Shown here: piece after piece, positions 15,285 through 22,975 of the stretch
Layout: every line of letters begins with the position of its first letter
Numbering within the stretch: the stretch's first letter is position 1
Source of the DNA: Pseudomonadota bacterium
GTDB taxonomy: Bacteria; Pseudomonadota; Alphaproteobacteria; Rhodobacterales; Rhodobacteraceae
Assembly (NCBI GenBank): GCA_020161655.1
Contig: JAIUPC010000021.1
Span: 1-44,671 of the forward strand
Length of the DNA: 44,671 nucleotides
Direction of reading: 5' to 3'
The notes under the pieces: model-generated
Databases searched by the model: none
What the model was told of the DNA's origin: nothing
Seen by the model: the letters and a program-made list of their open reading frames with translations, nothing else
Translations under genes and position numbers: made by a program

Positions 15285-15950
15285 ATGCTCACCAGACGCC
15301 ACTTCATTCTGACAACGACGACCTTGTTTTCAGCGGCGATTGCGGGACCGGTCGTTGCTGCCTCCCATTCGACGGATCAATGGGCCTCCTGGGATGCACA
15401 GGTGACACCGCCCGGATACGACCCTGCGACGACCAATCCCTGGGGTCTGCATCCGCGCCTGCTTCCGACACGTGTCGAAGCGCGGGCGGGGCTGGTGCCG
15501 GGCGATATCCATGTCGATGCCATCGCGCGTTATCTCTACCACGTTCAGGCTGATGGATCGGCCATGCGCTACGGTGTCGCAATAGGCCGTGGCGGCCTTT
15601 ACGAGCCCGGCGTCTACACCATCCGGCGCAAGGCGAAATGGCCGAGCTGGACGCCTACGCCGACCATGATCAAGCGCGAGCCGGAAATCTATGCGAAATA
15701 CGCCGACGGGATGGAGCCCGGACCTGCCAATGCGCTGGGCGCGCGTGCGCTATACCTCTACGCCGGCAACCGTGACACCTACTTGCGGATTCATGGCACG
15801 CCTCTCCCAAGGTCGATCGGCAGTCGCGCAAGCTCCGGCTGTGTGCGGATGGTGATGCCACATATCATTGACCTGTACGAACAGGTAGAGACCGGTAGGA
15901 CCGCGTATCTCTACCCTGCGGAAGAGGGCAACGTGGCCACGGCTGTTTGA
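15285..15950 (+). CDS. L,D-transpeptidase (YkuD domain)
   Basis: A 221-residue exported enzyme: signal with Tat-like LTRRHFILTTTTLFSAAIAG, then a catalytic YkuD domain. The catalytic motif is near the C-terminus: HGT at the start and SSGCVRM with the nucleophile Cys, spaced as in the family. L,D-transpeptidases make 3-3 peptidoglycan cross-links or attach lipoproteins to the wall in the periplasm. ATG 15285 has GAGGG eight bases upstream; ATG 15258 is an alternative. It is a single gene on the plus strand between two metal operons; the 240 bases before it hold no recognisable gene. Confidence 0.88.
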   Translation: MLTRRHFILTTTTLFSAAIAGPVVAASHSTDQWASWDAQVTPPGYDPATTNPWGLHPRLLPTRVEARAGLVPGDIHVDAIARYLYHVQADGSAMRYGVAIGRGGLYEPGVYTIRRKAKWPSWTPTPTMIKREPEIYAKYADGMEPGPANALGARALYLYAGNRDTYLRIHGTPLPRSIGSRASSGCVRMVMPHIIDLYEQVETGRTAYLYPAEEGNVATAV

Positions 15951-16062
15951 CGCCCTGCATCAATTTGCTACCGTCAGGCTGATCGGAGGGCTTGACGCCA
16001 AGCGCGGAATCGCCCCCACGGGATAGCCTCCGCGAGCCGCACGCGGCCCAAGCCCTGTTCCG

Positions 16063-16434
16063 TCACCCGGCTGCTGCCTTCCCTTTGACCGCCCTGCAGA
16101 TTGGCCGCCCCTCGGCCGTCCGCAGCGGCAACATCGTCGTTTCGACCGGGCCGACGTGGCGATACCAGTAGCAACCGTCTTCCGGCTTCAGGGTCACTTC
16201 CTGAAGGTTCTGATACGGCGCGGCGAGCAGGGCCACCTGTTCAGGCAACTCCTCGATGAACCCCGGCGATCCGTCTGCGGCCTGATTGGTCGGCGCGGTG
16301 CATGCCGCGACGGTCAGCGTGGCGATCAGGAAAAAAGCTGGCCTACCCAGCGTCTTGGCGACCGGCACAGCGGTGCCGTTCCGGTCCGGCGTGACCGTTG
16401 AGGCCTTGAGTGCTGGCGAAATGCTTGAAAGCAC
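16063..16434 (-). CDS. Putative lipoprotein, function unknown
   Basis: The product shows a lipoprotein signal with lipobox LTVAAC and a following short mature domain of about 75 residues containing DGCYWYRHVGPVETTMLPL and a late RPIC, so two or more cysteines may pair. Similar small lipoproteins exist in Rhodobacterales, but I know no function. It lies 69 bases after the ZIP gene on the same strand and could be cotranscribed. The start is uncertain: GTG 16434 gives a long N-terminus, GTG 16368 a more normal lipoprotein signal. Confidence 0.6.
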   Translation of the reverse strand: MLSSISPALKASTVTPDRNGTAVPVAKTLGRPAFFLIATLTVAACTAPTNQAADGSPGFIEELPEQVALLAAPYQNLQEVTLKPEDGCYWYRHVGPVETTMLPLRTAEGRPICRAVKGKAAAG

Positions 16435-16503
16435 GGATTCCCTCGTTCTCGTATTGTCGCATGTTTGATGCGGGCAACGCGACTTTGGCCAAGGCCGGCG
16501 CGA

Positions 16504-17685
16504 CTATACCTTGATCAGCGCCGCCGTGGCATACATGAACGCGATGCCGCCCAGAAAGCCACCCAGAACTTCCGGCGAAAGCAAAACCGCTGGCCCGTCG
16601 CGGTTCTGCCGCAACAGATAGGCACCGACCTCGACCATGACCTGCAGGATGGCACCCGCGCCCACGGCCAGCGCCAAGGCCGACCACTGTGGAGCGAAGG
16701 CAAGGCTGCCCGCCCAGATCCCCAGCACCGCCGGCCCACCGGCCAGCAGCGTCAGCGCGGCAAAGGTCCAGAGAGGCGGGCGGATGCGCAGGATCGGTGC
16801 GGCGATGCCGATGCCTTCGGTGACGTTGTGCAGCGCGAAGCCAAGGACGAGGAAGGTGCCAAGCCCGGCCGATCCAGCCGCAAAGGCGCCGCCGATCGCC
16901 AGTCCCTCGCCGAAGTTGTGCAGCCCTATGCCGAAGGCGATGTAGAAGGCCAGCGCCAGCCCCTCGGGCTGACCGCGCCAGCGACCAACCGCCATGAGCA
17001 GGAGGAAGCTGGCCAGCGCCGCCAGCCAGACCATCGCGGAACCCTGGAACAATGCAGCCGCCTCGGCGGAAAGCTCCATTGCCTCCGCCATCATGTCGAG
17101 AAGCAGGAAGGCCAGCATTCCCACGGTCAGCGCGAGGACCAGGTTCATGCCCTTGCGGCCAAAGCCGCGCATGGCAGGGTAGAACATCAGGCCAAGCGCC
17201 ACCGGCAAGAGGCCGACGATCGCGCCCACCAGCGCCTGGATGCGGAATTGCCCCGCCGTGGCCTCTGGTGTCGGCACAGCCACCGCAATCTCGTGCTCGA
17301 ACACGGTGCCGGTATTGGACAAGAGCGCCACGTTATGTGCCTCGCCCAGCACCCAAGGATAGGGGATGCGGAGCCAGACGGAGGCACCTCGCGCAATCGG
17401 CCCCGGCGGGTCCTGGGTGAATGTCCAGTAAGCGTCATCGACCGCAACCTGAGCGATGCGCATCGGCTCGGACCCGCCGGCGCGCACCAGCACCTTGATG
17501 CCGGTTTCGTCCAGCACGGTGCGCTCGACCGTCAGCGCCTCCACCGGCGGCGCGCCATTGTTGAAGCTGCGCAATGGATCCAGCGAGGCAATCCAGACAA
17601 AGGAACCAAGGATGGCCACCAGCGGCAGCAAGACCAGCAGGAACCGGATTGCGGCGGGCCGGGTCGGTGTCGATTGGTCGCTCAT
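16504..17685 (-). CDS. ZIP-family metal transporter with an extra N-terminal domain
   Basis: A 393-residue inner-membrane protein. Residues about 15-35 form a first helix, followed by a periplasmic beta-type domain of about 110 residues (VEALTVERTVL, GGSEPMRIAQVAVDD). The ZIP core follows, with metal motifs HNFGEGLAIGGAF and HNVTEGIGIAAP in the fourth and fifth core helices. ZIP proteins import Zn, Mn or Fe, and most lack such an N-terminal domain. Its ATG overlaps the stop of the multicopper oxidase gene (ATGA, 17682-17685), so oxidase and transporter are made together. With mntR directly opposite, manganese is the likely substrate; zinc or iron remain possible. Confidence 0.8.
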   Translation of the reverse strand: MSDQSTPTRPAAIRFLLVLLPLVAILGSFVWIASLDPLRSFNNGAPPVEALTVERTVLDETGIKVLVRAGGSEPMRIAQVAVDDAYWTFTQDPPGPIARGASVWLRIPYPWVLGEAHNVALLSNTGTVFEHEIAVAVPTPEATAGQFRIQALVGAIVGLLPVALGLMFYPAMRGFGRKGMNLVLALTVGMLAFLLLDMMAEAMELSAEAAALFQGSAMVWLAALASFLLLMAVGRWRGQPEGLALAFYIAFGIGLHNFGEGLAIGGAFAAGSAGLGTFLVLGFALHNVTEGIGIAAPILRIRPPLWTFAALTLLAGGPAVLGIWAGSLAFAPQWSALALAVGAGAILQVMVEVGAYLLRQNRDGPAVLLSPEVLGGFLGGIAFMYATAALIKV

Positions 17686-18827
17686 GCACCCGCCCCCCGC
17701 ACGTCGAACATGCCGACCCAGCCAAGCTCGGTGAATTCGGACTGATGGGCGTGAAACATGTACATGCCGTCCTCATGCTCGGCGAAGCTGAACTCAAGAA
17801 TGCCGCGCTGCGCCTGGCACTGCATGATCAGATCGACCGTGCGCAGCGTGGGCGTCAGCGTGGTGCCGGTGTCGAAGTAGTTGAAGAAATTGGCGTGCAG
17901 GTGGAACGAGTTGATCGGATCGAACTCGGTCACGTTCACCAGATAGATGCGCACCGGCCGCGACTTGTCGATGCGGATCGGGACGTTCATGTAGGCCTGG
18001 CCCACGGTGTTGCAGGCATAGACTTCATTGCCGCCGTCGAAATTGGTGTCGAAGGCGTTCATCACCATGGCGAATTCCTGCCACCCGGCATTCTCGGGCG
18101 TGCCGAGCCCGCGCGAGGCCGCGACGGCGGCAAGGGCCGGGTCGGTCTGGCGGGCTGGATCGGGGTCGATGACGAACAGCCCGTACATGCCCTTGTGCAT
18201 GTGCCGCTTCAGAGGCAGGGCGTGGCAATGGTAGAGATGGCAGCCGAAGGGCTTGGCGTCGAACTCGTAGATGAACTCTTCGCCCGGCCCGATCAGCCCG
18301 GCGCCGGGAACACCGTCCATCCGCGCCGAGTGGATGCCGTGAAAGTGCATCGAGTGCGGGTGCGACCCGTTGTTCCGGAAGATGATCCGCAACCGCTCGC
18401 CTTCCCTGGCACGGAGCGCGGGGCCGGGGACGCGCCCGTTGAAGGTCCAGGCCGGAAAGAAGATGCCGGGGGCGATCTCGATTTCCTGATCGATAGCCTC
18501 CACCTCGAAGATGCGTAAGGTACGACCGTCTGGCAGAAGCTCGGTCCGGCCGGTGTCCCAGTCCGTCAGCATCGCCGTCGGATCAAAGCCGTTCCTCGCG
18601 TGGTCGACCTCGCCGACGGTCGTCATGTTGCCATGCGCCATCCCTGACATGGGGGCCGCATAGGGATCGGTCGGCATGTTGGCCATATCGTGACCGGCCA
18701 TGGGATCTGGTGCCGTCTGCGACCGGGCGGTGCCGGCAGCGATGGCCGCGCCCCCGGCCGCGACCAGCCCGCCAACCAGCAGGGCCCTGCGCGAAGGGTC
18801 GACCGTTCCAATGTCGTCGGCAGGCAT
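17682..18827 (-). CDS. Two-domain multicopper oxidase, Tat-exported
   Basis: A 381-residue protein with a Tat signal ([10 protein letters not shown], then [11 protein letters not shown]). Copper motifs are intact: HPHSMHFHG (156-164), [18 protein letters not shown] (197-214) with the type-1 Cys-His pair, [10 protein letters not shown] and the C-terminal [18 protein letters not shown]. The N-terminal Met/His segment ([18 protein letters not shown]) may bind copper. The length and motif arrangement suggest a two-domain laccase-like or metallo-oxidase class. Coupling to a ZIP transporter and divergence from mntR suggest metal oxidation linked to uptake, for example Mn(II) or Fe(II). This is inference by analogy to ferroxidase-permease pairs. 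Confidence 0.85.
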   Translation of the reverse strand: MPADDIGTVDPSRRALLVGGLVAAGGAAIAAGTARSQTAPDPMAGHDMANMPTDPYAAPMSGMAHGNMTTVGEVDHARNGFDPTAMLTDWDTGRTELLPDGRTLRIFEVEAIDQEIEIAPGIFFPAWTFNGRVPGPALRAREGERLRIIFRNNGSHPHSMHFHGIHSARMDGVPGAGLIGPGEEFIYEFDAKPFGCHLYHCHALPLKRHMHKGMYGLFVIDPDPARQTDPALAAVAASRGLGTPENAGWQEFAMVMNAFDTNFDGGNEVYACNTVGQAYMNVPIRIDKSRPVRIYLVNVTEFDPINSFHLHANFFNYFDTGTTLTPTLRTVDLIMQCQAQRGILEFSFAEHEDGMYMFHAHQSEFTELGWVGMFDVRGAGA

Positions 18828-18878
18828 GGTTCTGGCGTTCCTCGCTGGCGGGCGCCATTAAAGTCCCGGCGCAAAAAG

Positions 18879-18892
18879 TTAGACGAGGCTAA
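18879..18892. promoter_or_regulatory. Candidate MntR operator in the divergent promoter region
   Basis: The 117-bp gap between the oxidase and mntR starts holds an AT-rich patch with the inverted repeat TTAG (18879-18882) and CTAA (18889-18892), spaced by 6 bases and flanked by A/T runs. E. coli MntR boxes are also dyads in AT-rich DNA but differ in sequence. It is placed to control both directions. Confidence 0.3.
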
Positions 18893-18944
18893 TAATCATC
18901 CCTTGGCCTTTACCTGTCAATCGGGTTCGTGCGACACTGGGCAG

Positions 18945-19403
18945 ATGATGCACGACGATCTTCAGCCCCCTTTGCCCGTCGCAAGTGACGAGCGCCCTTC
19001 GGATCCCCGCGCGGAGGCGTTTCAGGGCGTGCGCGAAGCGCATCGCAACGAACTGGCAGAAGACTATGTCGAACTGATCGCGGAACTGATCCACGCGCGC
19101 GGCGAAGCGCGGCCCGTCGACATCGCGGCGAAGATGGGGGTCACGCCGCCCACTGTCGCCAAGACGCTGGACCGGTTGGCCCGGGACGGCCTCATCACGC
19201 GCGCGAAGTACCGCTCGGTCTTTCTGACCGACGAAGGTCGGGCGCTGGCTGAAGAATGCCAGCGCCGCCATGACATCGTCTTGCGGTTCCTGCTCCGCCT
19301 GGGGCTGGATGCCGAAACGGCCGAGCGCGACGCCGAAGGGATCGAGCATCACGCCAGCGAACGCACACTCGCCCTCTTCGCGGCCTTTGCTGACGGCCAG
19401 TGA
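18945..19403 (+). CDS. mntR: MntR-like manganese-responsive regulator (DtxR family)
   Basis: A 152-residue protein that follows the E. coli MntR layout closely: [20 protein letters not shown], then the winged helix ([21 protein letters not shown]), then the wing [13 protein letters not shown], and the dimerisation/metal part [13 protein letters not shown] with the ending [11 protein letters not shown]. Metal ligands in the family include Asp/Glu/His residues of these segments. MntR with bound Mn(II) represses uptake genes. It is divergent from the multicopper oxidase-ZIP operon, the probable target. ATG 18945 or 18948 both fit; longer frames run into the oxidase leader. Confidence 0.85.
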   Translation: MMHDDLQPPLPVASDERPSDPRAEAFQGVREAHRNELAEDYVELIAELIHARGEARPVDIAAKMGVTPPTVAKTLDRLARDGLITRAKYRSVFLTDEGRALAEECQRRHDIVLRFLLRLGLDAETAERDAEGIEHHASERTLALFAAFADGQ

Positions 19404-19447
19404 AACGGCCCCGCGCCGATCGCGCTCGGCGGGGCCGGTCCGTTTCA
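19401..19447. terminator. Bidirectional hairpin terminator containing both stop codons
   Basis: TGAAACGG (19401-19408) pairs with CCGTTTCA (19440-19447), and GGCCCCGC (19407-19414) with GCGGGGCC (19429-19436). The outer arms include the TGA of mntR and, on the other strand, the TGA of dsbA, and supply A/T runs on each side. It is well placed to end both converging transcripts. Confidence 0.75.
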
Positions 19448-20116
19448 GCTCTGGCCAAGCTCGCGGCGCACGGCGGCGTAAAGCGCCTTCTCGTCGGCTT
19501 CAAGCAACTGCTTGCCATTGACGAAGAAGGTCGGAGTGGCACGGACGCCTGCTGCCTTCACGTCGGCATTGTCCTGATTTATGATCGCGACAATGTCGGG
19601 CAGGGCGCTGTCGACCTTGGCCTTGGTCAGGTCCAGCCCGTTCTCGCCCGCGATCTGCCAGGCAAGGTCAAGGTCCGGAGCGCCGTCCTTGGCCCATTCC
19701 GGCTGCCGCTCGATCAGAGCGTTCAGGATCGGTTCGAACATGTTCTGGATGCGGGCGGTTTCCAGGATACGCACCGCCTCGTCCGAGCCCTGGTGGAACA
19801 TGGTGTAGCGCATCACGATGCGCAGTTCGGTCTGGAACGTGCCGCGCAGCCGCTTCAGGATCGGGTGGAAATAGCGGCAGGCCTCGCAGGAGGGATCAAA
19901 GAACTCGACCAGCGTGACCTTGGCATCGGCGGGGCCGAGCACCGGCGAATTCGGCCGCACCAGGATCGATGTGTCGAAGCCGGGGCCTTCGGCGTTGGCC
20001 TTGTCCTGCGCGGCGGCAAGTTCGGCGGCGCGTTGACGCGACACCAGGAGATAGCCGCCGCCAAGGGCGGCAGCCCCCACTGCGGCAGTGCCAAGGATCA
20101 GGGCGCGGCGGTTCAT
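19445..20116 (-). CDS. DsbA-family thiol:disulfide oxidoreductase
   Basis: A 223-residue protein with an N-terminal signal anchor (LILGTAAVGAAALGGGYLLV), active site FFDPSCEACRYFHP (Cys 77 and 80) and the cis-Pro segment GVRATPTFFVNG. The central alpha-helical insertion of DsbA/BdbD proteins is present. It introduces disulfides into periplasmic proteins, with reoxidation by the DsbB encoded directly upstream (ATGA overlap at 20113-20116). It is the last gene of the seven-gene metal operon and ends in the terminator stem. Confidence 0.85.
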   Translation of the reverse strand: MNRRALILGTAAVGAAALGGGYLLVSRQRAAELAAAQDKANAEGPGFDTSILVRPNSPVLGPADAKVTLVEFFDPSCEACRYFHPILKRLRGTFQTELRIVMRYTMFHQGSDEAVRILETARIQNMFEPILNALIERQPEWAKDGAPDLDLAWQIAGENGLDLTKAKVDSALPDIVAIINQDNADVKAAGVRATPTFFVNGKQLLEADEKALYAAVRRELGQS

Positions 20117-20550
20117 GAGCGATTTCCTTTCGTCAGGGACAGGCAGGCAACGATGCCCGCGAAAGCGGCAAGGGACAGGAAGGGGATCGGCATGCCAAGG
20201 ATCAGCATCCCGTCGCCGGTACAGGAGGGGCCGTCCTTGGTGCAGGGGGCGATCGTCTGCGGGATCAGCCCGGCATAGAGCCCGGAGTGCCAGGTCGCCA
20301 CCGCCAGGCCCGCCACCGCCAGCGGCAGCCCGTAGACGCGTGCCATGCCATCCGCCCGCCAGATCGACAGGCCGAGGATCAGCACCAGCGGAAACATGGC
20401 GATGCGCTGATACCAGCACAACACGCAAGGCATCTGGCCCAGAACCTCGCCGATGAAGAGCGCGCCAAGCGTCGCGGCCAGCGCAATCAGGAATGCGGCT
20501 GTCAGGGGCAGGTCGTCGCGAGACAGGCGCTGCGCGTCAGGGTTGGTCAA
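20113..20550 (-). CDS. DsbB-family disulfide bond formation protein
   Basis: A 145-residue membrane protein with four hydrophobic segments. The first redox pair is in MPCVLCWYQRIAMFP, the typical DsbB motif, and the second in CTKDGPSC of the second periplasmic loop. DsbB oxidises DsbA and passes electrons to quinone. It overlaps lspA by 14 bases upstream and dsbA by 4 downstream. The pair probably is a dedicated copy for proteins of this operon or under metal stress; that part is inference. Confidence 0.88.
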   Translation of the reverse strand: MTNPDAQRLSRDDLPLTAAFLIALAATLGALFIGEVLGQMPCVLCWYQRIAMFPLVLILGLSIWRADGMARVYGLPLAVAGLAVATWHSGLYAGLIPQTIAPCTKDGPSCTGDGMLILGMPIPFLSLAAFAGIVACLSLTKGNRS

Positions 20551-21055
20551 GAGCGGTCTCCTTGGGGTGGCGTGAAGGGAAGATGGCTGCGAAGAAACAC
20601 AGAGCGCCTACAGTGATCGCGACATCCGCGAGGTTGAACGTGGGCCAGTGCCAATCGCGCCAGTAGAGATCAAGAAAATCGGTGACGGCACCCTGCCGCA
20701 GCCGGTCGAGGATGTTGCCAAGCGCCCCGCCGACGACCAGCGCAAGGCCCGTCCGCTCAAGTGGATGCGCGGAACGGAAGGCCATGACGGCAAAGATCAG
20801 GGCCAGCGCCCCGGTCAGGGCTGCCATCAGGAACGGCCTGCCCGCCATGGCACCCGCAAACATGCCGAAGCTCGACCCCTCGTTGAAGCCGAGCGTCAGG
20901 TTGAAGCCGGGCAGGACCGGAATGATCCGGGGCGGCTGCATCACGACGGTGACCATCAGCCATTTCGTCGCCTGGTCGAGGGCGAGCGCCGCCGCCGCGA
21001 TCGTGGCAAGCGTCGTGGTGCCAGGGCGGCGCGGAAGGGTGGCAGTGTCAGTCAA
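20537..21055 (-). CDS. lspA: Prolipoprotein signal peptidase (LspA), metal-operon copy
   Basis: A 172-residue membrane aspartyl protease with four hydrophobic segments. Conserved parts are visible: DQATKWLM (about 27-34), FNLTLGFNEGSSFGMF, GGALGNILDRL with catalytic Asp about 117, and FNLADVAI with catalytic Asp about 144. It cleaves lipoprotein signal peptides. LspA homologues are known in lead and cadmium resistance clusters such as pbr of Cupriavidus (PbrC), so an accessory copy here fits. It overlaps the zf-TFIIB gene by 8 bases and dsbB by 14. Whether the housekeeping copy lies elsewhere cannot be seen here. Confidence 0.88.
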   Translation of the reverse strand: MTDTATLPRRPGTTTLATIAAAALALDQATKWLMVTVVMQPPRIIPVLPGFNLTLGFNEGSSFGMFAGAMAGRPFLMAALTGALALIFAVMAFRSAHPLERTGLALVVGGALGNILDRLRQGAVTDFLDLYWRDWHWPTFNLADVAITVGALCFFAAIFPSRHPKETALDQP

Positions 21056-21413
21056 AGAGGTCGCTCAACCAAGACCGCCGACCGTGCTTGCCATAGCCCC
21101 CGCCATGGCCGCCATGATGGCCACTCCCGTGGCCGCGCTCGCTCCAGCCCTGCGCCGGGGAGTAATCCTGTGGCGGCTGCCGGTCGGGATAGGGGGGCGG
21201 GCGCGGGTCGTTGCGCGGCATTTCGCGTTCGAGGCTGCGTTCGACGATCTTCTCGATCTCGCCCCGGTCCAGCCAGATGCCGCGGCATTTCGGGCAGTAG
21301 TCGATCTCGACGCCCTGCTTTTCGGCCATCACCAGTGCGACGCCGCAGACGGGGCAGAGCATCCCCCCGGCGGGTCCGCCGGGTTCGCGCATTGCAACAG
21401 GTCGGTCAGACAT
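21048..21413 (-). CDS. zf-TFIIB domain protein, function unknown
   Basis: A 121-residue soluble protein. The N-terminal zinc ribbon shows four cysteines at about 20, 23, 40 and 43 in MLCPVCGVAL and DYCPKCRGIWLDRGEIE, the zf-TFIIB pattern. The C-terminal half is Pro-rich, then His/Gly-rich (GHGSGHHGGHGGGYGKHG), likely metal-binding, and ends LSDLFD. The role is unknown; metal buffering or regulation in the zinc/cadmium operon is a guess. The next gene lspA starts inside it. Confidence 0.8.
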   Translation of the reverse strand: MSDRPVAMREPGGPAGGMLCPVCGVALVMAEKQGVEIDYCPKCRGIWLDRGEIEKIVERSLEREMPRNDPRPPPYPDRQPPQDYSPAQGWSERGHGSGHHGGHGGGYGKHGRRSWLSDLFD

Positions 21414-21422
21414 GGTTCATCC

Positions 21423-22349
21423 TCATGGTTTGGGGTCGTCGGCGCGGGCACCATGCGCAAGGATCACCGAGTTCGGTGGATCGACCTGAACGGTGACATG
21501 GTCGATGTCGTGGCGTTCATGCAAGCGTCTCACGACAAGTTCAGGCAGGGCCAGCGGGTCGGCGCCCGGCGCCGGCGTGACATGCACGGTTGCGACGGTG
21601 GAATTGTCGGTCAGCACCCAGGCATGGAAATGGCCGGCCGCCGCGATGCCGGGCAGGGTGGCAAGATCTGCCTCCGCCGCCCGGGCGTCCAGCCCCTGCG
21701 GCACAGCCTGCAACAGCACCCGCAGCGACTCCGACACCAGCGTCCAGGCCGAGCGGACCACCAGCACCGCCACCAGCACCGACAGCAGGGGGTCGAGGAT
21801 CAGCCAGCCGGTCAGCATGATGCCGACGGCGGCTGCAATAGCCCCGACCGACCCCAGGAGGTCGCCTAGAACGTGCAGGAACGCGCCCTTGAGGTTGGTG
21901 TCGCGCTTGTCGCCGCGCGACAAGTACCAGGCACCGAAGAGGTTGACCGACAGCCCTACCATGGCGATGGCCAGCATCGGCCCGGCCAGGATCTCGACCG
22001 GTTGGCCGATCCGCCCCACCGCCTCCCAGGTGATCCAGACGACGAGGATAAGGAGCGATGCGCCATTGGCCAGCGCCGCCAGCACCCGCACCCGGTGAAA
22101 GCCGTAGGTCCGCGTCGCGTCCGCCGCTCGCGCGGCGACCCGGTAGGCGATCAGCGCGAGGAGAAGCGCCGCCGCATCCGACACCATGTGGCCGCTGTCA
22201 GCGATCAACGCCAGCGAGCCCGAGAACCAGCCACCTGCCGCCTGCACTGCAGCATAGAGCGCTGTCGACCAGAACACCGCCCGGACCCGGCCGACATTGC
22301 CGGCATTCAGGTCGGCGCCGTGGTCGTGGCCGTCTGTCGCATTGCTCAT
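21423..22349 (-). CDS. CDF-family zinc/cadmium exporter
   Basis: A 308-residue cation diffusion facilitator with six membrane helices and a C-terminal cytoplasmic domain. The site-A ligands are present: ADSGHMVSD in helix 2 (His 54, Asp 58) and HVLGDLLGSVG in helix 5 (His 159, Asp 163), the H/D combination seen in zinc and cadmium exporters such as ZitB and CzcD. The N-terminus has a short GHDHGAD metal-binding stretch. It exports Zn(II) or Cd(II) by proton exchange. The start overlaps the ICMT-like stop by 4 bases. Confidence 0.9.
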   Translation of the reverse strand: MSNATDGHDHGADLNAGNVGRVRAVFWSTALYAAVQAAGGWFSGSLALIADSGHMVSDAAALLLALIAYRVAARAADATRTYGFHRVRVLAALANGASLLILVVWITWEAVGRIGQPVEILAGPMLAIAMVGLSVNLFGAWYLSRGDKRDTNLKGAFLHVLGDLLGSVGAIAAAVGIMLTGWLILDPLLSVLVAVLVVRSAWTLVSESLRVLLQAVPQGLDARAAEADLATLPGIAAAGHFHAWVLTDNSTVATVHVTPAPGADPLALPELVVRRLHERHDIDHVTVQVDPPNSVILAHGARADDPKP

Positions 22350-22975
22350 GCCGTCCCCCGCTTGCCGCCGGCTCCGATCCAGCGCGGCACCGCTGCGGCG
22401 TATCGGTCATAGGCGTCACCCAAGGCCTGCCGCAACGCAGCTTCCTCGGACCTGACCTGCAGGTGCGCCGACCACAGAAAGATCAGCGGTGCGAGCGCTG
22501 TCGGGACCGAGGGGATTGCCAGTGCAACACCAAGCAGCAGCAGCGCCTGGCCGACGAAGGTTGGGTTGCGGCTGAAGCGGTAAAGCCCGCCCGAGATCAG
22601 TTCGCCGGTGGCTCCGGCAGCAACGCCGACGCGCCAGGAGGCGCCCATCGACATCTGCGCGGCAAAGGCGACCATCGCGCCGGAACCGGCAAACAACACT
22701 CCGGTCAGACCCGGCACAGCGAATGATCCCTCGGTCCAAAGCGGGTCCGCCTTGTGCAGCAAGGGCCAGGCCAGCCAGAAGAGCGGCCCGAAGAAGGCAA
22801 GAACGAATGCGGCGCGAAAACCAACGGCCGCCCAGCGATCCCTGCCGGTGGCCCTGCCTAACAGCCAGACGGGCCGCCCGGCTGCCCGGGTTGCAATGGC
22901 GTTGCCCCAGAAGAACAGCGCGAGATAGCCGAAAAGCAGGACCAGAGCGGCCCAGCCGAAGCTTGCGAGCATCAC
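22346..22975 (-). CDS. Isoprenylcysteine carboxylmethyltransferase-family membrane protein
   Basis: A 209-residue protein with several membrane segments. The C-terminal half carries the ICMT/PEMT motif: MGASWRVGV, GLYRFSRNPTFVGQ and RSEEAALRQALGDAYDRYAAAVPRW. Bacterial members are SAM-dependent membrane methyltransferases of mostly unknown substrate and are often found beside metal exporters. GTG 22975 directly follows the ATPase stop and ATG 22972 is one codon in; either is possible. It is the second gene of the operon. The methyl acceptor here is unknown. Confidence 0.75.
   Translation of the reverse strand: MMLASFGWAALVLLFGYLALFFWGNAIATRAAGRPVWLLGRATGRDRWAAVGFRAAFVLAFFGPLFWLAWPLLHKADPLWTEGSFAVPGLTGVLFAGSGAMVAFAAQMSMGASWRVGVAAGATGELISGGLYRFSRNPTFVGQALLLLGVALAIPSVPTALAPLIFLWSAHLQVRSEEAALRQALGDAYDRYAAAVPRWIGAGGKRGTA

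Noticed and set aside
16465-17745. 426-codon plus-strand frame opposite the ZIP gene
   Set aside because: Gln/Arg/His-rich shadow; the ZIP and oxidase genes explain the sequence.
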